DNA of 29,188 nucleotides, taken from an uncultured Oscillospiraceae bacterium (GTDB lineage: Bacteria; Bacillota; Clostridia; Oscillospirales; Ruminococcaceae). The notes beneath the pieces are model-generated. The model ran no database searches, was not told the DNA's origin, and was given only the letters and a program-made list of their open reading frames with translations. The stretch spans positions 1-29,188 of the forward strand of contig CAKSPU010000030.1 in the NCBI GenBank assembly GCA_934486875.1. The letters run 5' to 3'. This document shows, piece after piece, positions 1 to 7,758 of the stretch. The position numbers and the translations under genes were made by a program. Position 1 is the first letter of the stretch. The number at the start of each line of letters is the position of its first letter.

Positions 1-302
1 TCACAGGACCTCTTTATTTCGGAACCTGTGCAAAGCTGGAGGAAAAGGTTTCCTCTCTCGGTGACAGCTATAATATCATTTTCTCAATGCGTGGAGTTAC
101 CGTTGCGGATATTTCGGGAATCGAAGCGCTCCACGAATACTGCGAGAGGCTTATCTCACAGGGAAGAATGGTCTACTTTTCCTGCGTACAGCCCTCTGTA
201 ATGGATCTTTTTGAGCGTACAGGACTTAAGGAGGACCGCTTCAAGCACAATATGTTCTTCTGGAGCACGGACAAGGTTTTCGAGCATATTTCAAATCTTT
301 AA
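1..302 (+). CDS. SulP-family anion transporter, C-terminal STAS domain (5' end outside window)
   Basis: The reading frame is open from the window edge (frame beginning at base 3) to a TAA at 300-302, so only the last 99 codons are visible. They read as a STAS domain, the cytoplasmic tail of SulP/SLC26 sulfate and anion permeases. The visible signs are a GPLYFG strand at the start, the strand-loop-helix FSMRGVTVADISGIEAL around the conserved regulatory loop, and the late strand VYFSCVQPSVMDLFERTGL. The membrane part lies upstream and cannot be checked. The first in-frame ATG (87) is inside the domain and is not the real start. A stand-alone STAS protein is possible but less likely, because the domain begins abruptly at the edge with a strand typical of SulP tails. 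The gene ends just before a shared terminator. Confidence 0.75.
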   Translation, partial: TGPLYFGTCAKLEEKVSSLGDSYNIIFSMRGVTVADISGIEALHEYCERLISQGRMVYFSCVQPSVMDLFERTGLKEDRFKHNMFFWSTDKVFEHISNL

Positions 303-310
303 AATCCATA

Positions 311-360
311 GACAAAAAATGCGGCAGCTGCGAGATATCACAGCTGCCGCTATTTTTATT
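311..360. terminator. Bidirectional intrinsic terminator between convergent genes
   Basis: A perfect 10-bp stem (321-330 with 341-350, GCGGCAGCTG and its complement) with a 10-base loop is followed on the plus strand by TATTTTTATT. It is preceded by ACAAAAAAT, which gives a U-run on the minus strand. It therefore serves both the SulP gene ending at 302 and the GH44 gene whose stop codon is at 360-362. The GH44 stop touches the downstream edge of the plus-strand U-run. Confidence 0.85.
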
Positions 361-2432
361 TATTTGTTCTTGTCAAAGAATAACACGTAAACTATTCCGC
401 CTGCCACTGTCAGACACATAAGGCTGACAAGTATTTTCAGAACGAGTGGAACTTTTTGCGTGCTTTCCGTTTCATCTGAGATGTCAGAATCATCTTCACT
501 TTCACTGCTCTTTTCGGAAACAGAGCTTTCGGAAGTCATTTCGGTCTCAGAGCCTGACTCTTCATATGAAGTGTCCGTGTGGTTTTCATATTCGGTGAGG
601 TCGGGAACTGTTTCATCTGAGGGTTCAATGGGAACATTTTCGTAATTTTCCTCGGAAACAGTTTCGGTCGCCGTACCCTCCGCAGTTTCTTCGGCTGAGA
701 CATCTGAGGAATTTTCAGGATCGTCGGGCATAATATCCTCGGGAGCCGTGCTCCATACGCTTTCGCTGATGTCGCTGTCCTCGGGTATCTGAGCTCTCAG
801 CACCAGCATATATACACTTAATGTATCAGCTGTGAAGGATATCTTATTGTCTTCATTTTCAAAGCCTTCAAGGTCTGTTTCGTTTATTGAAGCGTCCGAA
901 CTGTTTATGGCAAAGACATTTTCAAGCTCATAGGTAAATTCATCTGAGTTCAGTTCTATCTCAAAATCCTTTGTGTTCACCATCTGCTTGTTTGTCACGA
1001 TTATCCTGAGAACATCGGGCTCGTCACTGTCAACTGCGGCATAGACCGAGCTCATACTGTCGTTACCGTTGTCTGCATAAACAAGATGATCTCCGAAGCC
1101 GCTGCCATTTCCGTCGTAATTGGTGAAAAGATTGAGTGCTGCCTTCTGGAAAGGATACTCCTCCGACTGTGGCGCAAGGCAGGCAAGGTAAACTTCCTGT
1201 GATGCAAAGGTTCCCAGTGCATCTGTTTCAGCGATAGCTCCGCTCATATTTCCGCCGCCGCCGAAATCATACTCGGAGAATGAGAGCCTTGTTTTGGGAT
1301 AATTCATTCGGATAGATGCCTGAAGTGTCGGGATAACAGGGGTAAACTGCTTGTACATCATCACAACATTTGATGCTTCGGTGTAATCCGAATCCCACAG
1401 CGTCCTTACTGCCTGCATTCGGAAAGCATTTGAAAAATCATCTGTCCCTGTAAGAACTTCCACGCCGAGAGGGGTCTGCGCCTCCGTGTAATAATGAACG
1501 TCAAATACGTCGAGGAGACGATAGCCTGCTTCGGCGCTTTTTGCCCGCATTTCGCTGAGGTAATAGTCAACGAACCAGGAATATTCATTCTGAGGGTCGG
1601 CAGCAGCCCGTCCTGACTTGTTTCCAAGGTCAATGCAGCCCTTAAGTCCGCTGAGTGAAGGACCGAAAACAAAAGCGTTGCTGTCTATTGCCTTGACGGC
1701 ATTTGCAAGCTCGGCAGATCTGTCCACAAGCTCCGCAAAGGTAACAGGCTCACGGTCGATAACAGGAAAATTTTCAGACCATTTATCAGGCTCACTGTCA
1801 AGAAAATATCCGTTGATGCCGCCCTCCGATGAGGAACCGAAACGATTTACGATAAAGCTTACATATTCATCAATATATACCGTTTCGTCGTCCGTGTCGG
1901 GATTGTTGAGGTATGTATCGTTCTTGTTGAATTTTATCTCGTGCCATCTTGTGCTGTCGTCCCTTGAAACGATACCCATAGAATCCGCCGCAACATATCC
2001 CATCATCGGGAGAGTAATGAGCTTCACTGGGATATTGTACATACGGCTCCTTGCCGCAAGCTTGTCGGCATACAGTGCAGGGGTGCTCCATTTTGATGAC
2101 GGGTAGTCATCAACAAGGGAAATGTCGTTGGTGTTCATACCTGCGATGCCCGAATTGGAATAGTTTGTTTCCCAGTTGTATGTTGACAGCGAAACACCTG
2201 TCTGTTTAATGACAGTGGGGGAGATGTTCCGAAGATCTCCGATATCGTTGATGCCGTAAATATAGGGGCTTATTTTTTTTATGTCCCTGTCGGTATCCAC
2301 AGTGACGGAAACATTTCCCGTTTCGGGGATAATTTCCACAAACATCTGACTTTCCGCAAAGGCAGCACCGGTCATACCGCTGACAATGGCAACGGCTGCG
2401 GAAAATGAAATTATCTGTTTATACTTTTTCAT
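360..2432 (-). CDS. Secreted, membrane-anchored GH44 endoglucanase/xyloglucanase
   Basis: This 690-residue protein is predicted to cleave beta-1,4-glucan or xyloglucan outside the cell. It has a signal peptide (about 1-26, ending AFA before ES). A GH44 catalytic core (about 45-450) opens with ISPYIYGIN and includes YNWETNYSN and LPMMGYVAAD. The probable acid/base is Glu214 in YFLDSEPDKW and the probable nucleophile is Glu387 in LSFSEYDFGGGG. A small beta domain follows (about 455-547), then a Ser/Glu/Asp/Thr-rich spacer (about 550-660), a hydrophobic segment (about 662-686) and a short basic tail DKNK. There is no dockerin, carbohydrate-binding module or LPXTG motif, so the enzyme appears held at the cell surface by a C-terminal membrane helix. 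The ATG at 2430-2432 follows AGGAG (2441-2445) with 8 bases between. It sits 65 bases downstream of the permease gene and has no clear promoter of its own. Family assignment is strong; substrate is inferred. Confidence 0.9.
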   Translation of the reverse strand: MKKYKQIISFSAAVAIVSGMTGAAFAESQMFVEIIPETGNVSVTVDTDRDIKKISPYIYGINDIGDLRNISPTVIKQTGVSLSTYNWETNYSNSGIAGMNTNDISLVDDYPSSKWSTPALYADKLAARSRMYNIPVKLITLPMMGYVAADSMGIVSRDDSTRWHEIKFNKNDTYLNNPDTDDETVYIDEYVSFIVNRFGSSSEGGINGYFLDSEPDKWSENFPVIDREPVTFAELVDRSAELANAVKAIDSNAFVFGPSLSGLKGCIDLGNKSGRAAADPQNEYSWFVDYYLSEMRAKSAEAGYRLLDVFDVHYYTEAQTPLGVEVLTGTDDFSNAFRMQAVRTLWDSDYTEASNVVMMYKQFTPVIPTLQASIRMNYPKTRLSFSEYDFGGGGNMSGAIAETDALGTFASQEVYLACLAPQSEEYPFQKAALNLFTNYDGNGSGFGDHLVYADNGNDSMSSVYAAVDSDEPDVLRIIVTNKQMVNTKDFEIELNSDEFTYELENVFAINSSDASINETDLEGFENEDNKISFTADTLSVYMLVLRAQIPEDSDISESVWSTAPEDIMPDDPENSSDVSAEETAEGTATETVSEENYENVPIEPSDETVPDLTEYENHTDTSYEESGSETEMTSESSVSEKSSESEDDSDISDETESTQKVPLVLKILVSLMCLTVAGGIVYVLFFDKNK

Positions 2433-2497
2433 AACGCAGACTCCTGAATTGAATCGGGCGGGTGAAATTTTACCGCCGCTAATTATTTCAACCGAAA

Positions 2498-3598
2498 TTA
2501 AAGCATAAAAAGCTTTGCGAAAGCGAAGAGAACTGCAAGGAAGATCACATTCATCAGGGTAAATATTCCCACGAATCTCCTTGTATCGGGGCTGTCCGAA
2601 TTGGTATAGCTTTTGTATGTAATAAGGCTTGCAAGGGAAGCTATCAGCGTTCCGAGACCGCCTATATCCGAACCGAGGATAAGAGCCCTGAAATTATCCG
2701 TAAATCCCGAGAGCATAACAGCGGTGGGGACATTTGATATTATCTGGCTCAGAACAAGTGAGCATTCAAATTCGTGACCGTTCAGAAGCTTTATTATGGT
2801 GTCCGATACCTGAGGGATATTTTTAAGATTGCCCACAAAGATAAAGAAGCAGGCAAAGGTCACAAGCAGACCGTAATCCACCTTTGAAAATACCGCAGGC
2901 TGAAGTATCGCCACAACTACGCAGACCGATGCAAGAACGTAAATTATATCAATTGCCTTGAACACCGAAAGAATGCACAGAACGAACAAAACAGAGTAAA
3001 GAATTATATATCTGGGACATTTGAGTGATATATCCTCATCATTTCCGATCTCGATGTTCTCATTTTTGATGAACAAAACGGAAACAGCCAGCATTGCAAG
3101 GCTGATGACCGATATCGGCAGCGTTATGCCGAAAAATTCCCCCGCACTCATTCCCGATGCCGAAAACAGCAGAAGATTCTGAGGATTTCCGAAAGGAGTG
3201 AAAGCACTTCCCATATTGGCGGCTATCGTCTGGAGCACAATGACATAAACAGGGGAGCGCCCGATCTTTCCGTAAAGCATTATCGTAAACGGGATAAAAG
3301 CAATAAGCGCAACGTCATTTGTGATGAACATTGATATGAAAAAAACGGTGAATATAAGGGAAGCCGCAAGAATGCGGGTGCTTTTCGCAGCCCTGATAAC
3401 ATTTACGGATAATTTTTTAAATACGTTATTTTCCGCAAGCCCGCTCACAACTGCCATAAGACAGAACAAAATGCCGATAAGATCTGTGTCGATATACGCC
3501 ACATAATCCGTGACAGGTACGAACAGGCAGGATATGAGAGCCAGCGCAGAAGCGATTATAGCGGTGGTCTCTTTTTTAAGAAGCTTTTTTAAGCTCAA
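2498..3598 (-). CDS. ArsB/NhaD-like (ion transporter superfamily) permease
   Basis: This 366-residue polytopic membrane protein has about ten hydrophobic segments. Motifs typical of the ArsB/NhaD/SLC13 ion-transporter superfamily are visible: FITNDVALIAF (about 91-101), ANMGSAFTPFGNPQN (127-141), IFVGNLKNI (about 253-261) and ISNVPTAVML (287-296), which form the two re-entrant loop repeats of such carriers. The open frame extends upstream to 3859, but that part overlaps the preceding gene and is a run of Arg/Cys/His with no membrane character. The chosen start is TTG at 3596-3598, 8 bases after AGGAG, which itself overlaps the upstream TAG stop. The ion carried is unknown: arsenite, sodium/proton exchange or a dicarboxylate are all possible. 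Coupling with the metal-exporter-like gene directly upstream (11-base gap) favours an inorganic ion. Confidence 0.8.
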   Translation of the reverse strand: MSLKKLLKKETTAIIASALALISCLFVPVTDYVAYIDTDLIGILFCLMAVVSGLAENNVFKKLSVNVIRAAKSTRILAASLIFTVFFISMFITNDVALIAFIPFTIMLYGKIGRSPVYVIVLQTIAANMGSAFTPFGNPQNLLLFSASGMSAGEFFGITLPISVISLAMLAVSVLFIKNENIEIGNDEDISLKCPRYIILYSVLFVLCILSVFKAIDIIYVLASVCVVVAILQPAVFSKVDYGLLVTFACFFIFVGNLKNIPQVSDTIIKLLNGHEFECSLVLSQIISNVPTAVMLSGFTDNFRALILGSDIGGLGTLIASLASLITYKSYTNSDSPDTRRFVGIFTLMNVIFLAVLFAFAKLFML

Positions 3599-3609
3599 AA
3601 CAAACACTC

Positions 3610-4467
3610 CTAAAAAGCGGCATTCAGCACTATTCCGCTGACAACGCCAATGATATAGAGGAAAAGCACAAAAACAAGGTTGTCCTTTATTTTGTGATTG
3701 GCTTTGAATAAAACCGCAAGTCCCATTCCTGCGCCTGTGCAGAGACCGCCCACGGCTGTTCCGAAGGGAATGCTTCCGCTTGCGTAAAGCTCGGTTATTA
3801 TAACGGAAGCTGCGCAGTTCGGTATCATTCCCACAAGAGCGGCGGCAAAGGGCTGCCATATGCCCATATTGTTAAGGAAATCCGAAACATTGTCCTGACC
3901 CGCAAGGCCGATGACAAGCCCGAGAACAAGGTTTACAATAAGAATGAATATGAAAATGGAAACAGTGTGCTTTAGTGAGGAAAACCATATGCTGTGGTTT
4001 TCGCAGCCGCAGTCGGTGCATACCTCTTCAAAGTCCGCCTCTTCGTCATCTGAGAGCAGTATCTTGCTTATCCCTGCGAAAATTATGCCGCCGATGACTG
4101 CTATAACAAGCTTTGCGGCGATAAGCTTCCAGAGGGAGCCTACCTGATCGGGGTGGGCGAGGAGAACGGGTATAGCTTCATCTGATGTGGAGATATACAC
4201 CGCCATAAGTGTTCCCGCACCGATTATACGGCTTGCATAAAGGTTTGAAGCCGCAATTGAAAATCCGCACTGGGGAACGCAGCCGAGAGCCGCTCCCACT
4301 GCCGCACCGCCAAGCTTTGAATGCCCTGCTTTTTCAAGGGCAAGGGAAAGCTTTTCACCTGCGTGGTGCTCGATAAATTCCATCAGCAGGAACGCCGCAT
4401 AGAGAAAAGGCAGCATTTTGACGGAATCTATCAGTGCGTCAAGAACGATATCTAAAATAAGATCCAT
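3610..4467 (-). CDS. Putative heavy-metal exporter (ArsP_2 / 10-TM exporter type)
   Basis: This 285-residue membrane protein has two related halves. GCVPQCGFSIAASNLYAS (62-79) and GMIPNCAASVIITELYAS (213-230) share the same helix-breaking Pro-x-Cys pattern and a following LYAS. The layout matches the family annotated as putative manganese or arsenic exporters (Pfam ArsP_2). The loop between the halves carries a soft-metal-binding cluster, EVCTDCGCENH (148-158: Cys150, Cys153, Cys155, His158), preceded by the acidic stretch DDEEADFEE. The start ATG (4465-4467) lies 7 bases after GGAG. The gene ends 11 bases before the permease start, so the two are almost certainly translated from one message. 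The substrate is not determined by the sequence; the family and the cysteines suggest a divalent metal or arsenical. Confidence 0.75.
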   Translation of the reverse strand: MDLILDIVLDALIDSVKMLPFLYAAFLLMEFIEHHAGEKLSLALEKAGHSKLGGAAVGAALGCVPQCGFSIAASNLYASRIIGAGTLMAVYISTSDEAIPVLLAHPDQVGSLWKLIAAKLVIAVIGGIIFAGISKILLSDDEEADFEEVCTDCGCENHSIWFSSLKHTVSIFIFILIVNLVLGLVIGLAGQDNVSDFLNNMGIWQPFAAALVGMIPNCAASVIITELYASGSIPFGTAVGGLCTGAGMGLAVLFKANHKIKDNLVFVLFLYIIGVVSGIVLNAAF

Positions 4468-4491
4468 AAGTTCACTCCGTGATATATATTA

Positions 4492-4520
4492 ATTGAAACA
4501 TATTTGTACTGCTTTGTCAA
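4492..4520 (-). promoter_or_regulatory. Possible sigma-A promoter for the exporter/permease pair
   Basis: Reading the minus strand, TTGACA (4520-4515) is followed after 17 bases by TTCAAT (4497-4492) with an extended TG just before it. The -35 is perfect and the -10 is weak. It lies in the 63-base gap between the FAH-family gene and the exporter gene, and would give a leader of about 20 bases. It could let the metal genes be expressed separately from the upstream enzyme gene. Confidence 0.45.
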
Positions 4521-4530
4521 GGCAGATGCG

Positions 4531-5412
4531 TTATTTTACAGTATTTACAAGCTTGCCGATACCCTGAACTTCACACTCAATGACATCGCCGCTCTTAAGA
4601 TATTTCGGAGGCTTGTAGCCCATTCCCACGCCGCCCGGAGTGCCCATAGAGATGATAGTGCCAGCCTTTATGAGCATACCGCTTGAAAGCTCTTCAAGGG
4701 CATATGGGATATTGTGGATATAAAGGGCGGTGTTGCTCTTCTGCCTCAGCTCGCCGTTTACCTTGCAGGAAATGTCAAGCCTGGGAGGAAACTCAAATTC
4801 ATCGGCGGTAACAACGCAGGGACCCATAGGAGCAAAGCCGTCGAAGCTCTTTCCTCTGAACCATTGCTTATGGCGCATCTGAATGCATCTTGCGCTGACA
4901 TCGTTCATTATGGTGTAGCCGAAAACATATTCGCCCGCATTTTCAGCCTTGACATTAACAGCGTCCTTTCTGACGATAAATGCCATTTCAGCCTCATAGT
5001 CAAGCTCGGTAACGATGTCGAAATGACCGTTTATAAAGTCACCATCGGGCACGGCTTCGTTAACGTGCTTTGCAAAATAAATGGGATATTTTCTTTCACC
5101 GCTGTACTCACCGCCCATAACATCAGCGCTTTCAAGAGCGTGGTCAAGGAAATTTACTCCAAGGCAGATGATGTCCCTTGAAGGACGGGGAACAGGCGCA
5201 AGTATCTTTACATCGGAGAGAGGAATGCCGCCCGAAAAGCCTTTGAGCCTTTCGTTCATAGCCGCAAGCTCTCCGTCGGTGATATGTGACGCAAGGGCTT
5301 CCATATCAGTGTAATTCACCCCAAGCTCGGAGCAGGGAACGGCTTTCTGCCCGTCAGGTGTCATAACTCCCACAAATTCTTCCGAATTGTATAAAAAAGT
5401 AATAAGCTTCAT
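4531..5412 (-). CDS. Fumarylacetoacetate hydrolase (FAH) family enzyme
   Basis: This 293-residue protein has an N-terminal cap-like domain (about 1-70) and a FAH catalytic fold (about 78-293). It shows PRPSRDIICLGVNFLDHA (75-92), the metal-binding run ELDYEAEMAFIV (136-147) with Glu140 and Glu142, GYTIMNDVSAR (165-175) with Asp171, KSFDGFAPMGP (188-198) and the glycine-rich ISMGTPGGVGMG (254-265). These match the Mg-dependent 2-hydroxyhepta-2,4-diene-dioate isomerase, oxaloacetate decarboxylase and acylpyruvate hydrolase branch of the family. The exact substrate cannot be told from sequence. The ATG at 5410-5412 follows AAGGA with about 8 bases between. It is the first gene after a strong minus-strand promoter. 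Its link to the downstream transporters is only positional. Confidence 0.85.
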   Translation of the reverse strand: MKLITFLYNSEEFVGVMTPDGQKAVPCSELGVNYTDMEALASHITDGELAAMNERLKGFSGGIPLSDVKILAPVPRPSRDIICLGVNFLDHALESADVMGGEYSGERKYPIYFAKHVNEAVPDGDFINGHFDIVTELDYEAEMAFIVRKDAVNVKAENAGEYVFGYTIMNDVSARCIQMRHKQWFRGKSFDGFAPMGPCVVTADEFEFPPRLDISCKVNGELRQKSNTALYIHNIPYALEELSSGMLIKAGTIISMGTPGGVGMGYKPPKYLKSGDVIECEVQGIGKLVNTVK

Positions 5413-5487
5413 AATTTTATCCTTTCTTTCAGCCAGAAAATGTCAATGCTTTTCGGCTGCTTCCGCATTATTGAAACATACTATATT

Positions 5488-5516
5488 ATTTTAGCATATT
5501 TCTACAAAAAAGTCAA
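5488..5516 (-). promoter_or_regulatory. Sigma-A promoter for the minus-strand genes
   Basis: On the minus strand, TTGACT (5516-5511) is followed by 17 bases and then TAAAAT (5493-5488), with TGC directly before the -10 making an extended -10. It lies about 75 bases upstream of the FAH-family start and back to back with the plus-strand promoter at 5558-5586. Only about 40 bases separate the two -35 boxes. Confidence 0.75.
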
Positions 5517-5557
5517 TCGCAATTTGTTGCCCCGAAAAAATTTTGGCTGTAAAATTG

Positions 5558-5586
5558 TTGCAATATTCGGAAAAATCTGATATAAT
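5558..5586 (+). promoter_or_regulatory. Sigma-A promoter for the amino-acid ABC transporter
   Basis: TTGCAA (5558-5563), a 17-base spacer and a perfect TATAAT (5581-5586) lie about 44 bases before the permease start at 5630. The leader is too short for a riboswitch or T-box. Confidence 0.8.
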
Positions 5587-5629
5587 AAAAATAATATTGC
5601 TTTTTATCCCGAAAGGATTGATTTTTTTA

Positions 5630-6334
5630 ATGACCACCGAGGATATTTTAAATGTCACAGGCATACTTCTCAACTACCTCGTACCGACGCTGAAGGTATT
5701 CGGCTTTACGCTTCTTTTCTCGATACCTCTCGGTATGGTGGCTGCCGTGCTGAAAATGTGCCGCTTCAAGCCGATATCCTGGCTTACAAATATCTATATC
5801 CTGATAATGAGAGGAACGCCTCTTATGCTTCAGGTCATAGCAGTCTATTACATAATCCCGTATCTGAAGCTTGCTCAGGGGCTTCCGTCGCCTGTTGAGT
5901 CAATTCTTGCGGGCATCGACATACGGAGCGAGAATTATATGTTCTATGCGGTGCTTGCGGCATTCTCACTGAATTATGCGGCATATTTTGCGGAAATATT
6001 CAGAGGCGGCATCGAGTCCATTCCAAAGGGACAGTACGAAGCTGCCGCAGCTCTCGGCTTTACCAAAACACAGACCTTTTTCAGAATAATCCTGCCCCAG
6101 GTGGTAAAAAGAATAGTGCCCGCTTCCTCCAACGAGGTCATTACCCTTGTAAAGGACACATCTATCGCAAACATCGTGGCATATGCGGAGATCACACTTA
6201 AAGCCCGCCAGCAGATGCAGGTCTACAGCTCACTTGTGCCCCTTATAATCGCAGGCGTTTTCTACTTTGTTCTTGCCACCGTGCTCACATTCCTTTTCTC
6301 CCTGATCGAGAAAAAGCTGAACTACTACAGATAA
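5630..6334 (+). CDS. Polar amino-acid ABC transporter permease (HisM/GlnP type)
   Basis: This 234-residue inner-membrane subunit has about five hydrophobic segments. It carries the family signature RGTPLMLQ (61-68) and the coupling EAA loop [15 protein letters not shown] (134-148) continuing to RIILPQ, which contacts the ATPase. It belongs to the His/Glu/Gln/Arg/opine permease family that imports amino acids using a binding protein. The frame is open further upstream to 5543, but that part overlaps the promoter, so ATG 5630 is chosen. Its Shine-Dalgarno, GAAAGGA (5611-5617), is 12 bases away, which is long but similar to other genes here (ruvB, 10705). The ATPase follows after 19 bases. No solute-binding protein gene is next to it. 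Confidence 0.9.
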   Translation: MTTEDILNVTGILLNYLVPTLKVFGFTLLFSIPLGMVAAVLKMCRFKPISWLTNIYILIMRGTPLMLQVIAVYYIIPYLKLAQGLPSPVESILAGIDIRSENYMFYAVLAAFSLNYAAYFAEIFRGGIESIPKGQYEAAAALGFTKTQTFFRIILPQVVKRIVPASSNEVITLVKDTSIANIVAYAEITLKARQQMQVYSSLVPLIIAGVFYFVLATVLTFLFSLIEKKLNYYR

Positions 6335-6353
6335 CGGAAAGGGATACTTTATT

Positions 6354-7118
6354 ATGTCGATGCTTGAAATAAAAAATATTTCAAAAAGTTTCGGAAAGGC
6401 TGAGGTCTTGAAGGATATCTCGTTTTCCGTTGAAAAAGGACAGGCTGTGTCCATAATCGGACCCTCGGGAAGCGGAAAATCAACGCTTCTGAGGATAGTA
6501 AACCAGCTTGAAAAGGCAGACGGCGGCTCTATCTCCATCTGCGGCACCCCGATGATATCCTGTGGGGAGGACGGAAAGGCTGTTTATGCCGACCCCAAAA
6601 CTCTCAGAAACGTCCGCCTGAAAATAGGTCTCGTTTTTCAGAATTTTAACCTGTTTCCGCATTTCAGCGTCCTTAGAAACATTACCGAAGCTCCTGTCTG
6701 CGTGCTCGGAATGGATAAAAAGGTCGCTGAGGACAAGGCTATGGAGCTTCTGGGAAAAATGGGGCTTGCTTCAAAGGCAAAGGAATATCCCTGCAATCTG
6801 TCGGGCGGACAGCAGCAGCGTGTATCAATCGCAAGAGCCCTTGCGCTGAGCCCCGAAATGCTTTTCTTTGACGAGCCTACATCAGCCCTTGACCCCGAGC
6901 TTACGGGAGAGATACTCAAGGTAATACGCAGTCTTGCAGAGGAGCAGATGACAATGGTCATCGTTACTCACGAAATGGCGTTTGCCCGTGAGGTCTCCGA
7001 CAGGGTCATATTTATGGACGGCGGCGTTATCATCGAAAACGGCACTCCCGAGGAGGTCTTTGAGCAGTCTGAAAATGAGCGCACAAAGCAGTTCCTTAAG
7101 AGATACAACAATTCATAA
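6354..7118 (+). CDS. Polar amino-acid ABC transporter ATP-binding protein (GlnQ/HisP type)
   Basis: This 254-residue ATPase energises the permease encoded just upstream. It has the full set of ABC motifs: Walker [10 protein letters not shown] (36-44), Q-loop Gln96 in [10 protein letters not shown], signature [15 protein letters not shown] (149-163), Walker [13 protein letters not shown] (170-181) and switch histidine in IVTHEM (about 200-205). The QNFNLFPH and TSALDPEL sequences are those of the amino-acid import subfamily. A short insertion (about 66-82, between the Walker A region and the Q-loop) also fits this subfamily. The ATG at 6354 follows GAAAGGGA; a second in-frame ATG two codons later is possible. 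The gene is closed by a terminator 8 bases beyond the stop. Confidence 0.93.
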   Translation: MSMLEIKNISKSFGKAEVLKDISFSVEKGQAVSIIGPSGSGKSTLLRIVNQLEKADGGSISICGTPMISCGEDGKAVYADPKTLRNVRLKIGLVFQNFNLFPHFSVLRNITEAPVCVLGMDKKVAEDKAMELLGKMGLASKAKEYPCNLSGGQQQRVSIARALALSPEMLFFDEPTSALDPELTGEILKVIRSLAEEQMTMVIVTHEMAFAREVSDRVIFMDGGVIIENGTPEEVFEQSENERTKQFLKRYNNS

Positions 7119-7125
7119 AATTTAT

Positions 7126-7158
7126 GGGGATACCGTTTCTTGGCGGTATCCCTTTTCT
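7126..7158 (+). terminator. Intrinsic terminator after the amino-acid ABC genes
   Basis: A 9-bp stem, GGGATACCG (7127-7135) with CGGTATCCC (7144-7152), an 8-base loop and a trailing TTTTCT lie just after the ATPase stop at 7118. Confidence 0.8.
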
Positions 7159-7191
7159 GCCCCCAATATGGAAAAAAATATTCGGAAAGGG

Positions 7192-7220
7192 TTGCGCAGA
7201 TGAAAGATATGTGCTATAAT
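7192..7220 (+). promoter_or_regulatory. Sigma-A promoter of the ruv operon
   Basis: TTGCGC (7192-7197), a 17-base spacer and a perfect TATAAT (7215-7220) with an extended TGC before it. The ruvC start is 35 bases downstream of the -10. No LexA-type operator (such as CGAAC-N4-GTTCG) was recognised between the promoter and the gene. Confidence 0.85.
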
Positions 7221-7255
7221 AAAATGTAACTATAGCTTTCAAGGAGCGAACATAT

Positions 7256-7744
7256 TTGATAATTCTCGGAATAGACCCGGGCTATGCCATTGTGGGCTAC
7301 GGCATACTTGATTATGACGGCTACGGCTTCAAACCCAAGGGCTATGGAGCGATAACCACCGCAGCCGGGGCTGATTTCTCCCTCAGACTTCTGGATATCT
7401 ACAATGATATGAAAACGGTCATAAGCAGGTATAAGCCCGAAGCAATGAGCATTGAAAAGCTCTTTTTCAACACCAATCAGAAAACGGGTATCGACGTTGC
7501 GCAGGCAAGAGGTGTCATAATCCTTGCGGCTGTGGAAAGCGGCATACCAATATATGAATATACTCCCTTACAGGTCAAGCAGTCAGTTGTCGGCTACGGC
7601 AGAGCGGAAAAAAAGCAGGTAATGGAGATGACCCGAAGCATTCTCGGGCTTGCAAGAGTGCCGAAGCCCGATGATACCGCCGATGCACTGGCGCTTGCCA
7701 TTTGCCACGGTCACAGCTCATCGGCAATAAAGCTGGGTCAATGA
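7256..7744 (+). CDS. ruvC: Holliday junction resolvase RuvC
   Basis: RuvC is the dimeric endonuclease that cuts Holliday junctions held by RuvAB. At 162 residues it is of normal length. It opens with IILGIDPG, and the four acidic catalytic residues are in place: Asp7, Glu67 (SIEKLFF), and Asp140 and Asp143 in KPDDTADALALAICH. The FNTNQKTG loop (71-78) is also present. The start codon is TTG at 7256, 9 bases after AAGGAG (7241-7246); no in-frame ATG would keep the conserved first strand. It is the first gene of the operon, and ruvA starts 14 bases after its stop. Confidence 0.96.
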   Translation: MIILGIDPGYAIVGYGILDYDGYGFKPKGYGAITTAAGADFSLRLLDIYNDMKTVISRYKPEAMSIEKLFFNTNQKTGIDVAQARGVIILAAVESGIPIYEYTPLQVKQSVVGYGRAEKKQVMEMTRSILGLARVPKPDDTADALALAICHGHSSSAIKLGQ

Positions 7745-7758
7745 AAGGAATGTGAGAA

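Noticed and set aside
1618..2106. Open frame of 162 codons on the plus strand inside the GH44 gene
   Set aside because: Low-complexity Ser-rich translation arising from the complementary strand of a conserved catalytic domain.
2457..2478. GC-rich hairpin between the permease and GH44 genes
   Set aside because: The stem is short with a mismatch or bulge and is not followed by a U-run on the minus strand, so it is not called a terminator.
3599..3859. N-terminal extension of the permease open frame
   Set aside because: It overlaps the exporter gene, is rich in Arg/Cys/His with no membrane character, and a well-placed AGGAG precedes TTG 3598.
4714..5181. Open frame of 155 codons opposite the FAH-family gene
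   Set aside because: It is antisense to a well-supported enzyme, has no promoter or family motif and no matching ribosome site; typical shadow frame.
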